Positions 26,852 to 34,911 of a stretch of DNA of 64,000 bases are shown here, piece after piece (position 1 is the stretch's first letter; each line of letters starts with the position of its first letter). The position numbers and the translations under genes were made by a program. The stretch is from Aquimarina sp. TRL1 (lineage in GTDB: Bacteria; Bacteroidota; Bacteroidia; Flavobacteriales; Flavobacteriaceae), in contig NZ_CP053590.1 in assembly GCF_013365535.1 (NCBI RefSeq), positions 1,230,501-1,294,500 of the forward strand. Direction: 5' to 3'. The notes beneath the pieces were generated by a model. That model saw only the letters and a list, made by a program, of their open reading frames with translations. It was not told where the DNA came from and ran no database searches.

Positions 26852-28033
26852 CTATGTCTGTCTATACTCTTTGCTAAACTTTTTAATAAGTATGACGGAA
26901 AGTAATAATTCTATAAGGGCAAGTATTACAATCACAAAAAGTGCTAATAAGTAACCATAAATATCAATAACAACTCCTGATATCGCAGAAAAAAGATATA
27001 ATCCTATAAAATAGGAAAAAGAAAAATAGCTCAGTACATCTTTATGAATCTGCGGAGAAGATAATAACAATGCTAAATCCTGTATAATTGGATACACTAA
27101 CCCATATGCCATTCCAAATAGAGAAGAGGCTAGTACATAAATCAAAACATCTTCTTCTGCAAAAAAGAATAAGACCAAAGAGATGACCATAAAAAGAAGA
27201 AAAAACGTATTTGTATAATACCTATTTAATTTCGCAATATAAGCACTCAATAAAAGACGAGACAAAACCATTGACAATGAAAATGACAAAAAGAAATAGA
27301 AATAATTTACCCCGAGTTCTTTTGAAAAAACTGTTTGAAAATTAGACATTAAAGATAAGGTACAAGCGCCTAAAAATACCATTAACAATGGATATATATA
27401 TCCTTTTTTCTTTTCATCAGTAATCATCTTATCTTTAGGGTTTATTTTTTCAGAATCCTTTACAGCTACATTGTTAGAGATTGAAAGAAATAAAAATGCT
27501 GCACAAAATGAGCACACCCCCCCTGTAATTGCAAAAACGATAAAATAGTTAATATTTTCTCCATAAATGATGTCTATCACAATAGGCGCTAAACTAATTC
27601 CAATAACATTAAAAGCAGACAAATATCCAAACAATGTGACTCTATTATCAGAATTATCACTATAAGCCATCAACATAATCGGGGACACATTGTAGTAAAT
27701 TCCCCAACCGATTCCTGTAAATGCTGATGCGATAAAATAAAAAACATCAACTTGATGATACGTTCCAAATATTATAACTCCTATTGAAAAAAAAAGTGCT
27801 CCTACAAAAAGTAAATAATTTCCAGAATATTGATAAACAAGCCTTTTCGTAAAAAGAATAGAAACCATTGCCCCAATACCAGTTATAGCGAACAGGTAAC
27901 CTGCAGTAGCCGTATCTCCATTTAGTGACTTTATATAAATCGGCATAATAAAAAGAGTCCCATATGCTATGGAAATTAAAATAGCTGCTATAAAAATTTT
28001 TAAAATATTGCTTTTTGTTTCCGAATGTTTCAT
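26852..28033 (-). CDS. MFS transporter, putative exporter of the hydrazine-operon product
   Basis: The 393-residue protein has twelve hydrophobic segments and the major facilitator layout, with a polar central loop around residues 185-205 (DSEKINPKDKMITDEKKK). Family sugar or drug specificity is not visible. Its start overlaps the stop of the upstream flavoprotein gene by four bases (ATGA), so it is translated with the biosynthetic genes. The last place in such an operon is typical of a product exporter or self-resistance pump. Its end is convergent with the PiT gene, with a shared terminator between. Confidence 0.85.
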   Translation of the reverse strand: MKHSETKSNILKIFIAAILISIAYGTLFIMPIYIKSLNGDTATAGYLFAITGIGAMVSILFTKRLVYQYSGNYLLFVGALFFSIGVIIFGTYHQVDVFYFIASAFTGIGWGIYYNVSPIMLMAYSDNSDNRVTLFGYLSAFNVIGISLAPIVIDIIYGENINYFIVFAITGGVCSFCAAFLFLSISNNVAVKDSEKINPKDKMITDEKKKGYIYPLLMVFLGACTLSLMSNFQTVFSKELGVNYFYFFLSFSLSMVLSRLLLSAYIAKLNRYYTNTFFLLFMVISLVLFFFAEEDVLIYVLASSLFGMAYGLVYPIIQDLALLLSSPQIHKDVLSYFSFSYFIGLYLFSAISGVVIDIYGYLLALFVIVILALIELLLSVILIKKFSKEYRQT

Positions 28034-29058
28034 TTGTATCCTAGTTTTTCAATTATTTTTAGCCCCGTAGCTGGAGCATACCGAACTCCTCCTCCAGAGG
28101 TCCCTCTTACATAAATCGCTTCATTTTTCTCCACCTTTATTTCCTTTTGATCAGAATAATTATCCGCAAAAACAATCGCCTCTCCTATATACTCATCAAA
28201 AGCATTCGTGTACTTGTTCAAGACTTTTTTAGCCATTACAAAGTCTTCTGATGTTACTGTGATTTTCTTATCTGGATCTATACCCCATTCTGTAGAAGTG
28301 ATAGACAAAAGCCACTTTTTTTCTTTATGTAGAGGTAATAAAAAAGCTTCATCATCTAAAAATATAAATGCACAATCATTTTTTTCTGGTTCTATATTTA
28401 TAGAAAAAGCACATACTTTTTTGTTCCTACTTATTTTTTTATTCGGTTCGAAAGTATTTAGGAAAGGACCTGTCGACACAATAACATCCTTTGACTCATA
28501 TATTGCTGAAAGATGGGTAATTATCTGAAAGTAATCTCCTTTTTTACTTAACTCTGTAACATATGTCTGTGTATTTATATCTAATCCATTCGCTGTTAGA
28601 TTATTTGCTAATTTCTCACAATACGACCTAGCATCTACATATGAACCATCCCCTTTCCCTATATAGAAAGAGCCTCCAATTTCTTTCTTAAAAAAATGAC
28701 TAATAGAACCAGCAGGAACTGTAGATGTATCATTAAGGTGTTCTGCAGGTTTACAATATTTCTCTATAAGACTCTTTCTATCTTCAGTCATATAAACAAC
28801 ATCTATAGTATCAGGTAATACATACCCTACTTCCTTTGCCAAAGTTTTTATAAGTGTACTGGATGTTTTATAGGACTGCTTTGCCTGATCAGAGATAGAC
28901 AAAGGTGGATTAAAGCCAGCAGAATAATAGGATGTTCCTTGTCCGATCTCCTGTTTCTCTATTAATAACATCTTCTTATCAGGGAATCTTTTATGAATTA
29001 AATTTGCTGTTGTTAATCCTGTAATTCCCATGCCTATTATTGCAATATCGTATTTCAT
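28030..29058 (-). CDS. FAD-dependent oxidoreductase of DAO type (Spb39/Tri27-like)
   Basis: DAO-fold flavoproteins oxidise C-N bonds of amines. In the s56-p1 pathway, Spb39 cleaves the lysyl-glycine hydrazine to hydrazinoacetic acid. The protein opens with MKYDIAIIGMGITGLTTAN (dinucleotide-binding) and EKQEIGQGTSYYSAG, and ends with YVRGTSGGGVRYAPATGLKI, the typical second FAD contact. The start is set at 29058 because that ATG overlaps the cupin stop by four bases; an ATG at 29070 is also in frame. The substrate is inferred from the neighbours, not from the sequence. Confidence 0.85.
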   Translation of the reverse strand: MKYDIAIIGMGITGLTTANLIHKRFPDKKMLLIEKQEIGQGTSYYSAGFNPPLSISDQAKQSYKTSSTLIKTLAKEVGYVLPDTIDVVYMTEDRKSLIEKYCKPAEHLNDTSTVPAGSISHFFKKEIGGSFYIGKGDGSYVDARSYCEKLANNLTANGLDINTQTYVTELSKKGDYFQIITHLSAIYESKDVIVSTGPFLNTFEPNKKISRNKKVCAFSINIEPEKNDCAFIFLDDEAFLLPLHKEKKWLLSITSTEWGIDPDKKITVTSEDFVMAKKVLNKYTNAFDEYIGEAIVFADNYSDQKEIKVEKNEAIYVRGTSGGGVRYAPATGLKIIEKLGYK

Positions 29059-29375
29059 ATGACATTCCAATATAGAGAGGTTATAATAAGGTCTTCTTCT
29101 CCTGTGTTGACTACTGAATGTTTTTCGCCACTTTCGATATAAAGAATATCAAACCTATTTAATGTTATTTTTTTATCCTCAAAAATCACTTCTCCTTTAC
29201 CTCCAACAATCATCCATATTTCAGCTACTTTATGCTGATCTACAGGAGTATTCAATTTCGGAGGAACAATAAAAATAGAGCTGCTAACCGGACAGGAAAT
29301 ATCAGATAAAAGATGCTCGTGAAGTGATATTCCTCCGTCTAGATTTTCAGTAATTTTTTTTTCTATTAACTTCAT
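29055..29375 (-). CDS. stand-alone cupin, candidate metal subunit of a split hydrazine synthetase
   Basis: The 106-residue protein is a single cupin barrel. Candidate metal ligands are His48 and Glu52 in VDQHKVAEIW and His86 in SGEKHSVVNTG; the usual HxH of motif 1 is reduced to one histidine with a glutamate four residues on. In Spb40 and Tri28 a cupin of this kind is fused to a MetRS-like domain, and the fusion joins an N-hydroxylated lysine to an amino acid to make the N-N bond. Here it is separate, three bases after the hydroxylase gene and overlapping the flavoprotein gene by four bases. Confidence 0.82.
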   Translation of the reverse strand: MKLIEKKITENLDGGISLHEHLLSDISCPVSSSIFIVPPKLNTPVDQHKVAEIWMIVGGKGEVIFEDKKITLNRFDILYIESGEKHSVVNTGEEDLIITSLYWNVI

Positions 29376-29378
29376 ATC

Positions 29379-30638
29379 TTAAAAAATAAATGAGTGAGCG
29401 TTTAAATCTTTATAAAAGTCATATCCGATAATACTATTTATAATAATCGCACTTCTTCTAGAACTTAGTGATAAGTTAGGGTCTGATAATCCATGTGTAT
29501 GAATAGCTCCATTTTGTATATAAACAGAACATTCATCTTGATGCTTCCAATTAACACTATAATCAGAGTTAATCAAAAAATTGTCTTTATCTCTATTAAA
29601 AAGACATTTGATTTTTTCGAGATAAGAAGGAGTCTTATACTTATAACCTGTACAAAAAATAACAACGTCTGAAGTAATTTTCTTAGTCTCCTCTTTTGTT
29701 CTCATTTCTAGAACATATTGTTTATTGTCCTTATACACTTTTTTCAAGGTATGCCCTATCAATAAATTACTTCTCGTTTTAGCTTCTTTCTTTATATACC
29801 TTTCTTTATATAGGCTTTGGTAAATTTCAACCAAAGTTTGCTCAGAAACTCCATTATTAGCAAAATTATACGTGGAAAGAAGTTGCTTCTTTTCTTCTTC
29901 ACTACTATTGTAGAAATACTCAGCAAATCCTGGATTAAATATCTCGTTAACAAATGGGGAGTCATCTAATTGGAATATGTTATCACTTTCGGTAATCCAA
30001 TTAATTTTTTCAGGTGCATTCGTCTTTTGATTGATCAAATCCAAAAATATCTCAGCTCCACTTTGCCCACTTCCTATTACAGACACTGTTTTCCCCGAAA
30101 AATCATGGCTTTTGTACATATATTCTGAACTGGAAAACAAGCTATTTTTATCTACTTTTAATTGATCATCAAAAACCTCTGGTATTACTGGTGAAAGCCC
30201 TGTAGAAAGAACTAAATTATTTGTTCTGTACTTCTCTTTATCAGTTTCAATCTCCAGCCAACCATTTTTGTAATCAACTTCTCTCACTAAGGTATCTTGC
30301 TCTACATTATCTAAACTAGACAATACCCAAGATAGATAGTCACTATATTCCTCTCTATTAACACTTCCAAAATTGGCTGTTATAAATTGATATAATCGAT
30401 TATTTACAGATAAATAATTGACAAACGAAAAAGGGTTGGTAGCATCTACTAAGGTCACCAAGTCTTTGAGGTAAGATATTTGCATTTTAGCATCAGGAAT
30501 TAACATCCCTCCATGCCATTCAAAATTAGATTTTCTTTCCAGTATTTTTCCTTTTAATCCAGGAACAGTTGACGATAACGCTCCAAGGCTCAAACCAGAA
30601 GGGCCTGCACCTATACAAATAAAATCTAGGTCTTTCAT
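29379..30638 (-). CDS. flavin-dependent lysine/ornithine N-monooxygenase (SidA/IucD-type)
   Basis: Such enzymes hydroxylate the side-chain amine of lysine or ornithine with NADPH and O2. The 419-residue protein has FAD site IGAGPSGLSLGA (9-20), NADPH site GSGQSGAEIF (189-198), the FCTGYKYKTP motif (328-337) and the C-terminal HTHGLSDPNLSLSSRRSAII (380-399), which is close to the lysine hydroxylase IucD pattern. N6-hydroxylysine is therefore the likely product. No siderophore synthetase (IucA/C) or NRPS gene is nearby, so a siderophore role is unlikely. The gene starts 73 bases after the MetRS-like gene and is followed by the cupin. Confidence 0.88.
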   Translation of the reverse strand: MKDLDFICIGAGPSGLSLGALSSTVPGLKGKILERKSNFEWHGGMLIPDAKMQISYLKDLVTLVDATNPFSFVNYLSVNNRLYQFITANFGSVNREEYSDYLSWVLSSLDNVEQDTLVREVDYKNGWLEIETDKEKYRTNNLVLSTGLSPVIPEVFDDQLKVDKNSLFSSSEYMYKSHDFSGKTVSVIGSGQSGAEIFLDLINQKTNAPEKINWITESDNIFQLDDSPFVNEIFNPGFAEYFYNSSEEEKKQLLSTYNFANNGVSEQTLVEIYQSLYKERYIKKEAKTRSNLLIGHTLKKVYKDNKQYVLEMRTKEETKKITSDVVIFCTGYKYKTPSYLEKIKCLFNRDKDNFLINSDYSVNWKHQDECSVYIQNGAIHTHGLSDPNLSLSSRRSAIIINSIIGYDFYKDLNAHSFIF

Positions 30639-30711
30639 GATCTATAATATGTGTTTTTTTAAATTAAGTATGTGAATTGATATACTATGGGGTATAGTAG
30701 TATCTTTTAGT

Positions 30712-32073
30712 TTATACAAGAATCAAATCATTTGATATTCGCTTGTAAAAATCCCCAGAAAGCACAGTAGGCATAATCGGATTTGATAGTTCTTTAAATG
30801 ATTCGAACCACTGTTTTTTATAGGTATCCTCAATAGATAAATACATATCCATCCAGTCTATTACGATTTTAGAAGCTTTTTTCCCGTTATAGCTTTCTGG
30901 CATTAAATGATGTGTTATTTTTTTCTTCGATTCTATATATTGTCTTTTCAAGGCAGAAGAACTTTTTGCTTCCTTGTGATTCAACGTTTTATAATCCATA
31001 AAAAAATCCATGTAATGATTATAAAAACTGACGAATTTGGAAACATTAAAGTCATTAGCATCTATATCTGCGTTTTCCTTAAGCAGGAATAATCTCAAAA
31101 AGCCTTTATCTATTTTTTCATCCAGGGTGTCACACCATATAGCATGCCCTTTTGATGTAGAAAACTTTTCTCCATTCAATAACAAAAAATGATTATCAAG
31201 GATTACGTCAAACGTTTTATAAACTTCTCCGTAATCAAATACTCTTTTTATTACATCTAATATTTCTTTGTTATCGAATCCCAGACTTATTACTGTATCA
31301 ATATTGCTCTCCTTATTAAAAGGGTTTTCAGATAATCCATATTTTTCTCTACAACGTTCTCCCAACCAGATAAAATATGAAAAACCATCACAATATGGAT
31401 TAATGTGTCTAATATTATCATGTTGTATACCCCAGTGTTCCTTAGGAGAAGGAGATGTAACTCTATACATATTTTTTTTACTCCCTTCTGACATTTCTAA
31501 AAAATAGTTCTGAACCTTCTTTAACTCAAAAGTATCACAAACATGAGATGGGTAGCTGTTTTTAATATTCTCAGGAAGTATACTAACTCCACATGATTCA
31601 CATATAAATCCCCTCATACCAGTACCACAATCCGGACACTCCCCACAAATAATACTCGGCGGCAAAAAGCCATATGTTGCATCATAAGGATGCTTCTCTT
31701 CATATAAAAAACAAGCATTGTTAATGAAGTCACCAAAGACAGCATCTGAAAAAAAATGTAATTGTTTTATAAACTCTGGATTATCTGCTGGATTAACAAA
31801 CTCGTCAAAAACAATATCTAGATTCTCAAAAGAACGAAGTATTTTTTTATAGTTTTTTGTACATATCTCCTTTGGAGTCATCGACTCTATAAAAGACTGA
31901 AGTAATACAAAAGATTCTGTAAAATGTACTCCTGAATAACAATACGCCTGCATATTATTATTGATTACATTGCGTCTTATAACATCCATTTTGAGATAAG
32001 GTCCCGCAATATGTCCAAGATGCAAAGCCCCGTTAGGAGTAGGCATAATTGGGCTAAGAAAATATGTTTTCAT
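30712..32073 (-). CDS. MetRS-like aminoacyl-adenylate-forming protein (candidate hydrazine synthetase subunit)
   Basis: The 453-residue protein has the class I tRNA-synthetase core of methionyl-tRNA synthetase. It shows HLGH at 18-21, a zinc-knuckle region with CGEC (143-146), C149 and CESC (158-161), and KFSTSKG (303-309) as the KMSKS loop. It is shorter than MetRS and has only about 140 residues after the KMSKS loop. The amino-acid pocket has changed: the MetRS segment that usually reads WLDAPIGY is WLGERCRE here, and the GTDEHG-type motif is SGVHFTES. It should activate an amino acid other than methionine as an adenylate, not charge tRNA. It is the first gene of the operon. Confidence 0.85.
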   Translation of the reverse strand: MKTYFLSPIMPTPNGALHLGHIAGPYLKMDVIRRNVINNNMQAYCYSGVHFTESFVLLQSFIESMTPKEICTKNYKKILRSFENLDIVFDEFVNPADNPEFIKQLHFFSDAVFGDFINNACFLYEEKHPYDATYGFLPPSIICGECPDCGTGMRGFICESCGVSILPENIKNSYPSHVCDTFELKKVQNYFLEMSEGSKKNMYRVTSPSPKEHWGIQHDNIRHINPYCDGFSYFIWLGERCREKYGLSENPFNKESNIDTVISLGFDNKEILDVIKRVFDYGEVYKTFDVILDNHFLLLNGEKFSTSKGHAIWCDTLDEKIDKGFLRLFLLKENADIDANDFNVSKFVSFYNHYMDFFMDYKTLNHKEAKSSSALKRQYIESKKKITHHLMPESYNGKKASKIVIDWMDMYLSIEDTYKKQWFESFKELSNPIMPTVLSGDFYKRISNDLILV

Positions 32074-32384
32074 TTTCTGAAGTTTAGGTTTTAAGAGATT
32101 TAGGCAAGCTTTAAAAAATTGGTTAAGCTTTAAAAAACTCGACGTGGCAAACCTCCCCTTTTTATTCTAAAAAAATAATTAAGTAGTTAAAGGTTTTTTA
32201 TTTTCATAAAAGGTATTTTGCCAGGTTTTATTTGTTTGTTTTTAAAAGAAAAATATCATTTAGCTAATGAATAATAATGAAGTTCAATACGTTTATTTTC
32301 TAAATTTTTTCACAAAAAATCAGTGAATGGATTCTGGAGAAGAAAACGAATCTGTATTCCTTGTAGATTTGCTAATCATATTAA
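32074..32384. other. divergent intergenic region upstream of the hydrazine-type operon
   Basis: These 311 AT-rich bases separate the MetRS-like gene from the divergent gene at 32385, so promoters for both should lie here. I find no exact TAnnTTTG box with correct spacing in either direction. The one clear structure is a direct repeat described separately at 32106-32137. No coding or RNA gene is evident. Confidence 0.6.
32106..32137. repeat. 13-base direct repeat upstream of the MetRS-like gene
   Basis: AAGCTTTAAAAAA occurs exactly at 32106-32118 and 32125-32137, a 19-base period, 33 to 64 bases ahead of the MetRS-like start codon. The position suits a regulator-binding site, but low-complexity chance is possible. 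Confidence 0.5.
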
Positions 32385-33434
32385 ATGCCTACAATGAAAA
32401 CACTATTCGCTATTGCTTCTTTTTTTCTTTTGACAATATCTTTATTATTCTATCCGGAGCGTACAAAAACCTCTGAAAAGTTTTGGGTTCAAAACTCAAA
32501 AAAACAAGAAGCCTTATTTTTTTTAGATAGTATCCGGTCATTGAATACAAAAAAATTAATCGACGAAATCACCGCTACTACAGATTCTATTCATCTTAAT
32601 CAGCGAAACATTAATAAAATTTTGTCCTCATCTGATTTCGAAAAGCTACAACAAGCCATTAAGAATAAAGAAATGCCTATTACAGTCGTTAAAAGTATTT
32701 TTGGAAATATCCCAATCGATAGTACTTATATACAACACGGAGCAATCCCCATAACTTTCTTTACATTAGGTCAGAAAAAGGAAGTAATGACGCAATATGC
32801 CATCGCTCTTAACGATTCTAATATAAGCAGAGAAAGCGATGTTTATTTTTTTTCAGAAGACACATTGCTTTCCAGACATCACATATCCCATCGTTATGCA
32901 TTGGATATTCAATTTTATACCGACCATATTTCAAAAAAAACAATCATTTATTATACACAAAATCAAATAAGCGGATCAGGTACCTGGGAATATCATTTTA
33001 ACTTTTATCAATATGAAAAGAATGGTTTACGTCCTATATTAAGCGAAATTGCTATTGCTAATCTTCAACCTCCCTGGAGTTCGAGAATTATCGAATTACA
33101 TTCCAAAATCAGCAAGACGACGCCCTTAACTATGCACATAGAATACCAACAACAGTTAGTTGATTCAGAAAACCCGCTTATCAAACACCCTATCGCTAAA
33201 GACAGTATATATATTGAATATCAATGGAATCACACATACCGGAAATTAGAAACCAAGTACAAAAACACCTCTTTCTCTAAAGAAAAACATACTTCTTTTT
33301 ACATTTCCCAGAGTGATCTGTTATTTCTTCATGCATATCAGCCCGAAATACGTCAGCTTCTAGCTTATAAAACCCCTTCTCAATCAGTAATTAACTACAT
33401 TCTAGAAGTAAAAAATACTATTCGGAAGAAATAG
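32385..33434 (+). CDS. secreted or membrane-anchored protein of unknown function
   Basis: I do not recognise the family. The 349-residue protein has an N-terminal hydrophobic segment (about residues 6-22, LFAIASFFLLTISLLF) serving as signal or anchor, and the body is mixed polar with many strand-like stretches. A second ATG three codons in (32394) is equally good. It is divergent from the hydrazine-type operon. Its 3' end overlaps the convergent ABM-domain gene by 17 bases. It contains no cysteine that would suggest a lipoprotein. I see no repeats or catalytic signatures. Confidence 0.6.
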   Translation: MPTMKTLFAIASFFLLTISLLFYPERTKTSEKFWVQNSKKQEALFFLDSIRSLNTKKLIDEITATTDSIHLNQRNINKILSSSDFEKLQQAIKNKEMPITVVKSIFGNIPIDSTYIQHGAIPITFFTLGQKKEVMTQYAIALNDSNISRESDVYFFSEDTLLSRHHISHRYALDIQFYTDHISKKTIIYYTQNQISGSGTWEYHFNFYQYEKNGLRPILSEIAIANLQPPWSSRIIELHSKISKTTPLTMHIEYQQQLVDSENPLIKHPIAKDSIYIEYQWNHTYRKLETKYKNTSFSKEKHTSFYISQSDLLFLHAYQPEIRQLLAYKTPSQSVINYILEVKNTIRKK

Positions 33435-33738
33435 GAGCTACAGGAACATCCATCTGAAAATATTGTACAACCTCTGTTAAGTTCTGCTCCAAGTAATATT
33501 TAGTATGTGAATATTCAAAATGCTTTTTAAATGCTTCCTCATCGTCAAACCGTTCTCTAAGAATAAACCGACTAGGATCATTAAAAACCTGCTGTACACT
33601 AAACAAGCTACAACCGGCTTCCATTAGAGAGGCTTTTTGTAAATTGGACAAAGCCCTACGCGCAATAACTGTTTTTGTTAAATCTTTAATCTTTATCTCT
33701 GCGGTAATAAAGTACCCCTCTTTCAATAAAATATCCAT
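33418..33738 (-). CDS. antibiotic biosynthesis monooxygenase (ABM)-type ferredoxin-fold protein
   Basis: The 106-residue protein shows the dimeric alpha-beta barrel pattern of the ABM/YgiN family: YFITAEIKIKD, a helix with ARRALSNLQKASLMEAGCSL, FILRERFDDEEAFKKHFEYS, and a final strand. Family members include quinol monooxygenases and many with no known reaction. It converges on the gene at 32385 with a 17-base overlap. A link to the nearby N-hydroxylase operon is possible but only positional. Confidence 0.72.
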   Translation of the reverse strand: MDILLKEGYFITAEIKIKDLTKTVIARRALSNLQKASLMEAGCSLFSVQQVFNDPSRFILRERFDDEEAFKKHFEYSHTKYYLEQNLTEVVQYFQMDVPVAPISSE

Positions 33739-34005
33739 ATATAATTATTAAAATTGAACCATTTGTACCTGTCTGTACACTATGCACAAACTCTTATACA
33801 ACATTACTTGTACTCATTTCACTGCTAAAAAATATCAAATACTATAATACAGGGGGAAGAAGATTCATTAACGTTAAAAAAATGTAAGCATCAATGCCTT
33901 ACAACACATCTCATACTCTAATATACTAAAAAATACTGAATATCAACAACATACACCTAACAGTAATCCCTATTGATTTTCTAGTGATTCCGTATCTTTA
34001 TCCTT

Positions 34006-34911
34006 GTGAAAAAATACCTTCAAATTATCTCTGATTCATACTCGGGATACTGGCAATATCTAAAAAATGAAATCCTGCTTCAGAACGATTGGGATAATTA
34101 TTTTTATGGATTGATTCTAATTTCACTAATTGTTTGGGGGTTAGAGCTTATTTTCCCCTGGAGGAAAGACCAAGCTATTTTTAGAAAAGATTTCTGGCTG
34201 GATACATTTTATATGTTTTTTAATTTCTTTTTGCTCAACCTTATTATTCTTATTGCCTTATCGAATACAGCCATTACTCTTTTTGATGAACTGCTAAAAG
34301 GCATACATCTTTCTATAACAGATATTCAATTGTTTGACACGAATATACTTCCTAAGCCTATTGGTTTATTCATCTTTTTCTTAATCAGTGACTTTATTCA
34401 ATGGAATACGCATCGTTTATTACATCGAATTCCCTTTTTATGGAATTTTCATAAAGTACATCATTCCGTAAAACAAATGGGATTTTCTGCACATCTTCGA
34501 TATCATTGGATGGAGCCAGTTGTTTATAAATCAATCCTGTATATTCCTATTGCTATTATAGGGGATTACAAAGCACAGGATGTTGCCCTGGTTCATTTTT
34601 TTGCCCTCATCATCGGTCATATAAATCATGCGAATCTGGGATGGGATTACGGAATTCTAAAATACATCTTGAATAACCCGAAGATGCACATCTGGCATCA
34701 CGCAAAAAAAATGCCTCCCTCCGTAAGGTATGGTATAAATTTTGGACTAACTTTAAGTATTTGGGATTACTTATTCAAAACCAGCTATATCCCGGAAGAC
34801 GGGAAAAACATAGAGCTGGGATTTGAAGGGGATGAAACATTCCCTAAGGATTTTATATCCCAAGAAATGTATCCTATTAACTTAAAGTTTAAAAAGAATG
34901 AAAGCCCCTAG
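34006..34911 (+). CDS. second sterol desaturase / fatty acid hydroxylase superfamily protein
   Basis: The 301-residue membrane protein holds the histidine clusters HRLLHRIPFLWNFHKVHH, HINHANLGWDYG and HIWHH, which would bind two irons. About four to five hydrophobic segments surround them. It begins with GTG at 34006 (KKYLQIIS), as no ATG is close by in frame. The end overlaps the start of the first DUF547 gene by 14 bases. Its protein differs clearly from the member at 6730, so the two are not a recent duplication. The substrate is unknown, though lipid modification near glycolipid-type genes is plausible. Confidence 0.85.
   Translation: MKKYLQIISDSYSGYWQYLKNEILLQNDWDNYFYGLILISLIVWGLELIFPWRKDQAIFRKDFWLDTFYMFFNFFLLNLIILIALSNTAITLFDELLKGIHLSITDIQLFDTNILPKPIGLFIFFLISDFIQWNTHRLLHRIPFLWNFHKVHHSVKQMGFSAHLRYHWMEPVVYKSILYIPIAIIGDYKAQDVALVHFFALIIGHINHANLGWDYGILKYILNNPKMHIWHHAKKMPPSVRYGINFGLTLSIWDYLFKTSYIPEDGKNIELGFEGDETFPKDFISQEMYPINLKFKKNESP

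Noticed and set aside
29379..30638. Siderophore biosynthesis enzyme
   Set aside because: The N-hydroxylase alone would fit, but there is no acetyltransferase, IucA/IucC or NRPS gene and no ferric-siderophore receptor beside it.
30712..32073. Genuine methionyl-tRNA synthetase
   Set aside because: It has a changed amino-acid pocket, short C-terminal part, and an operon with an N-hydroxylase, cupin and flavoprotein, none of which suits a housekeeping metG.
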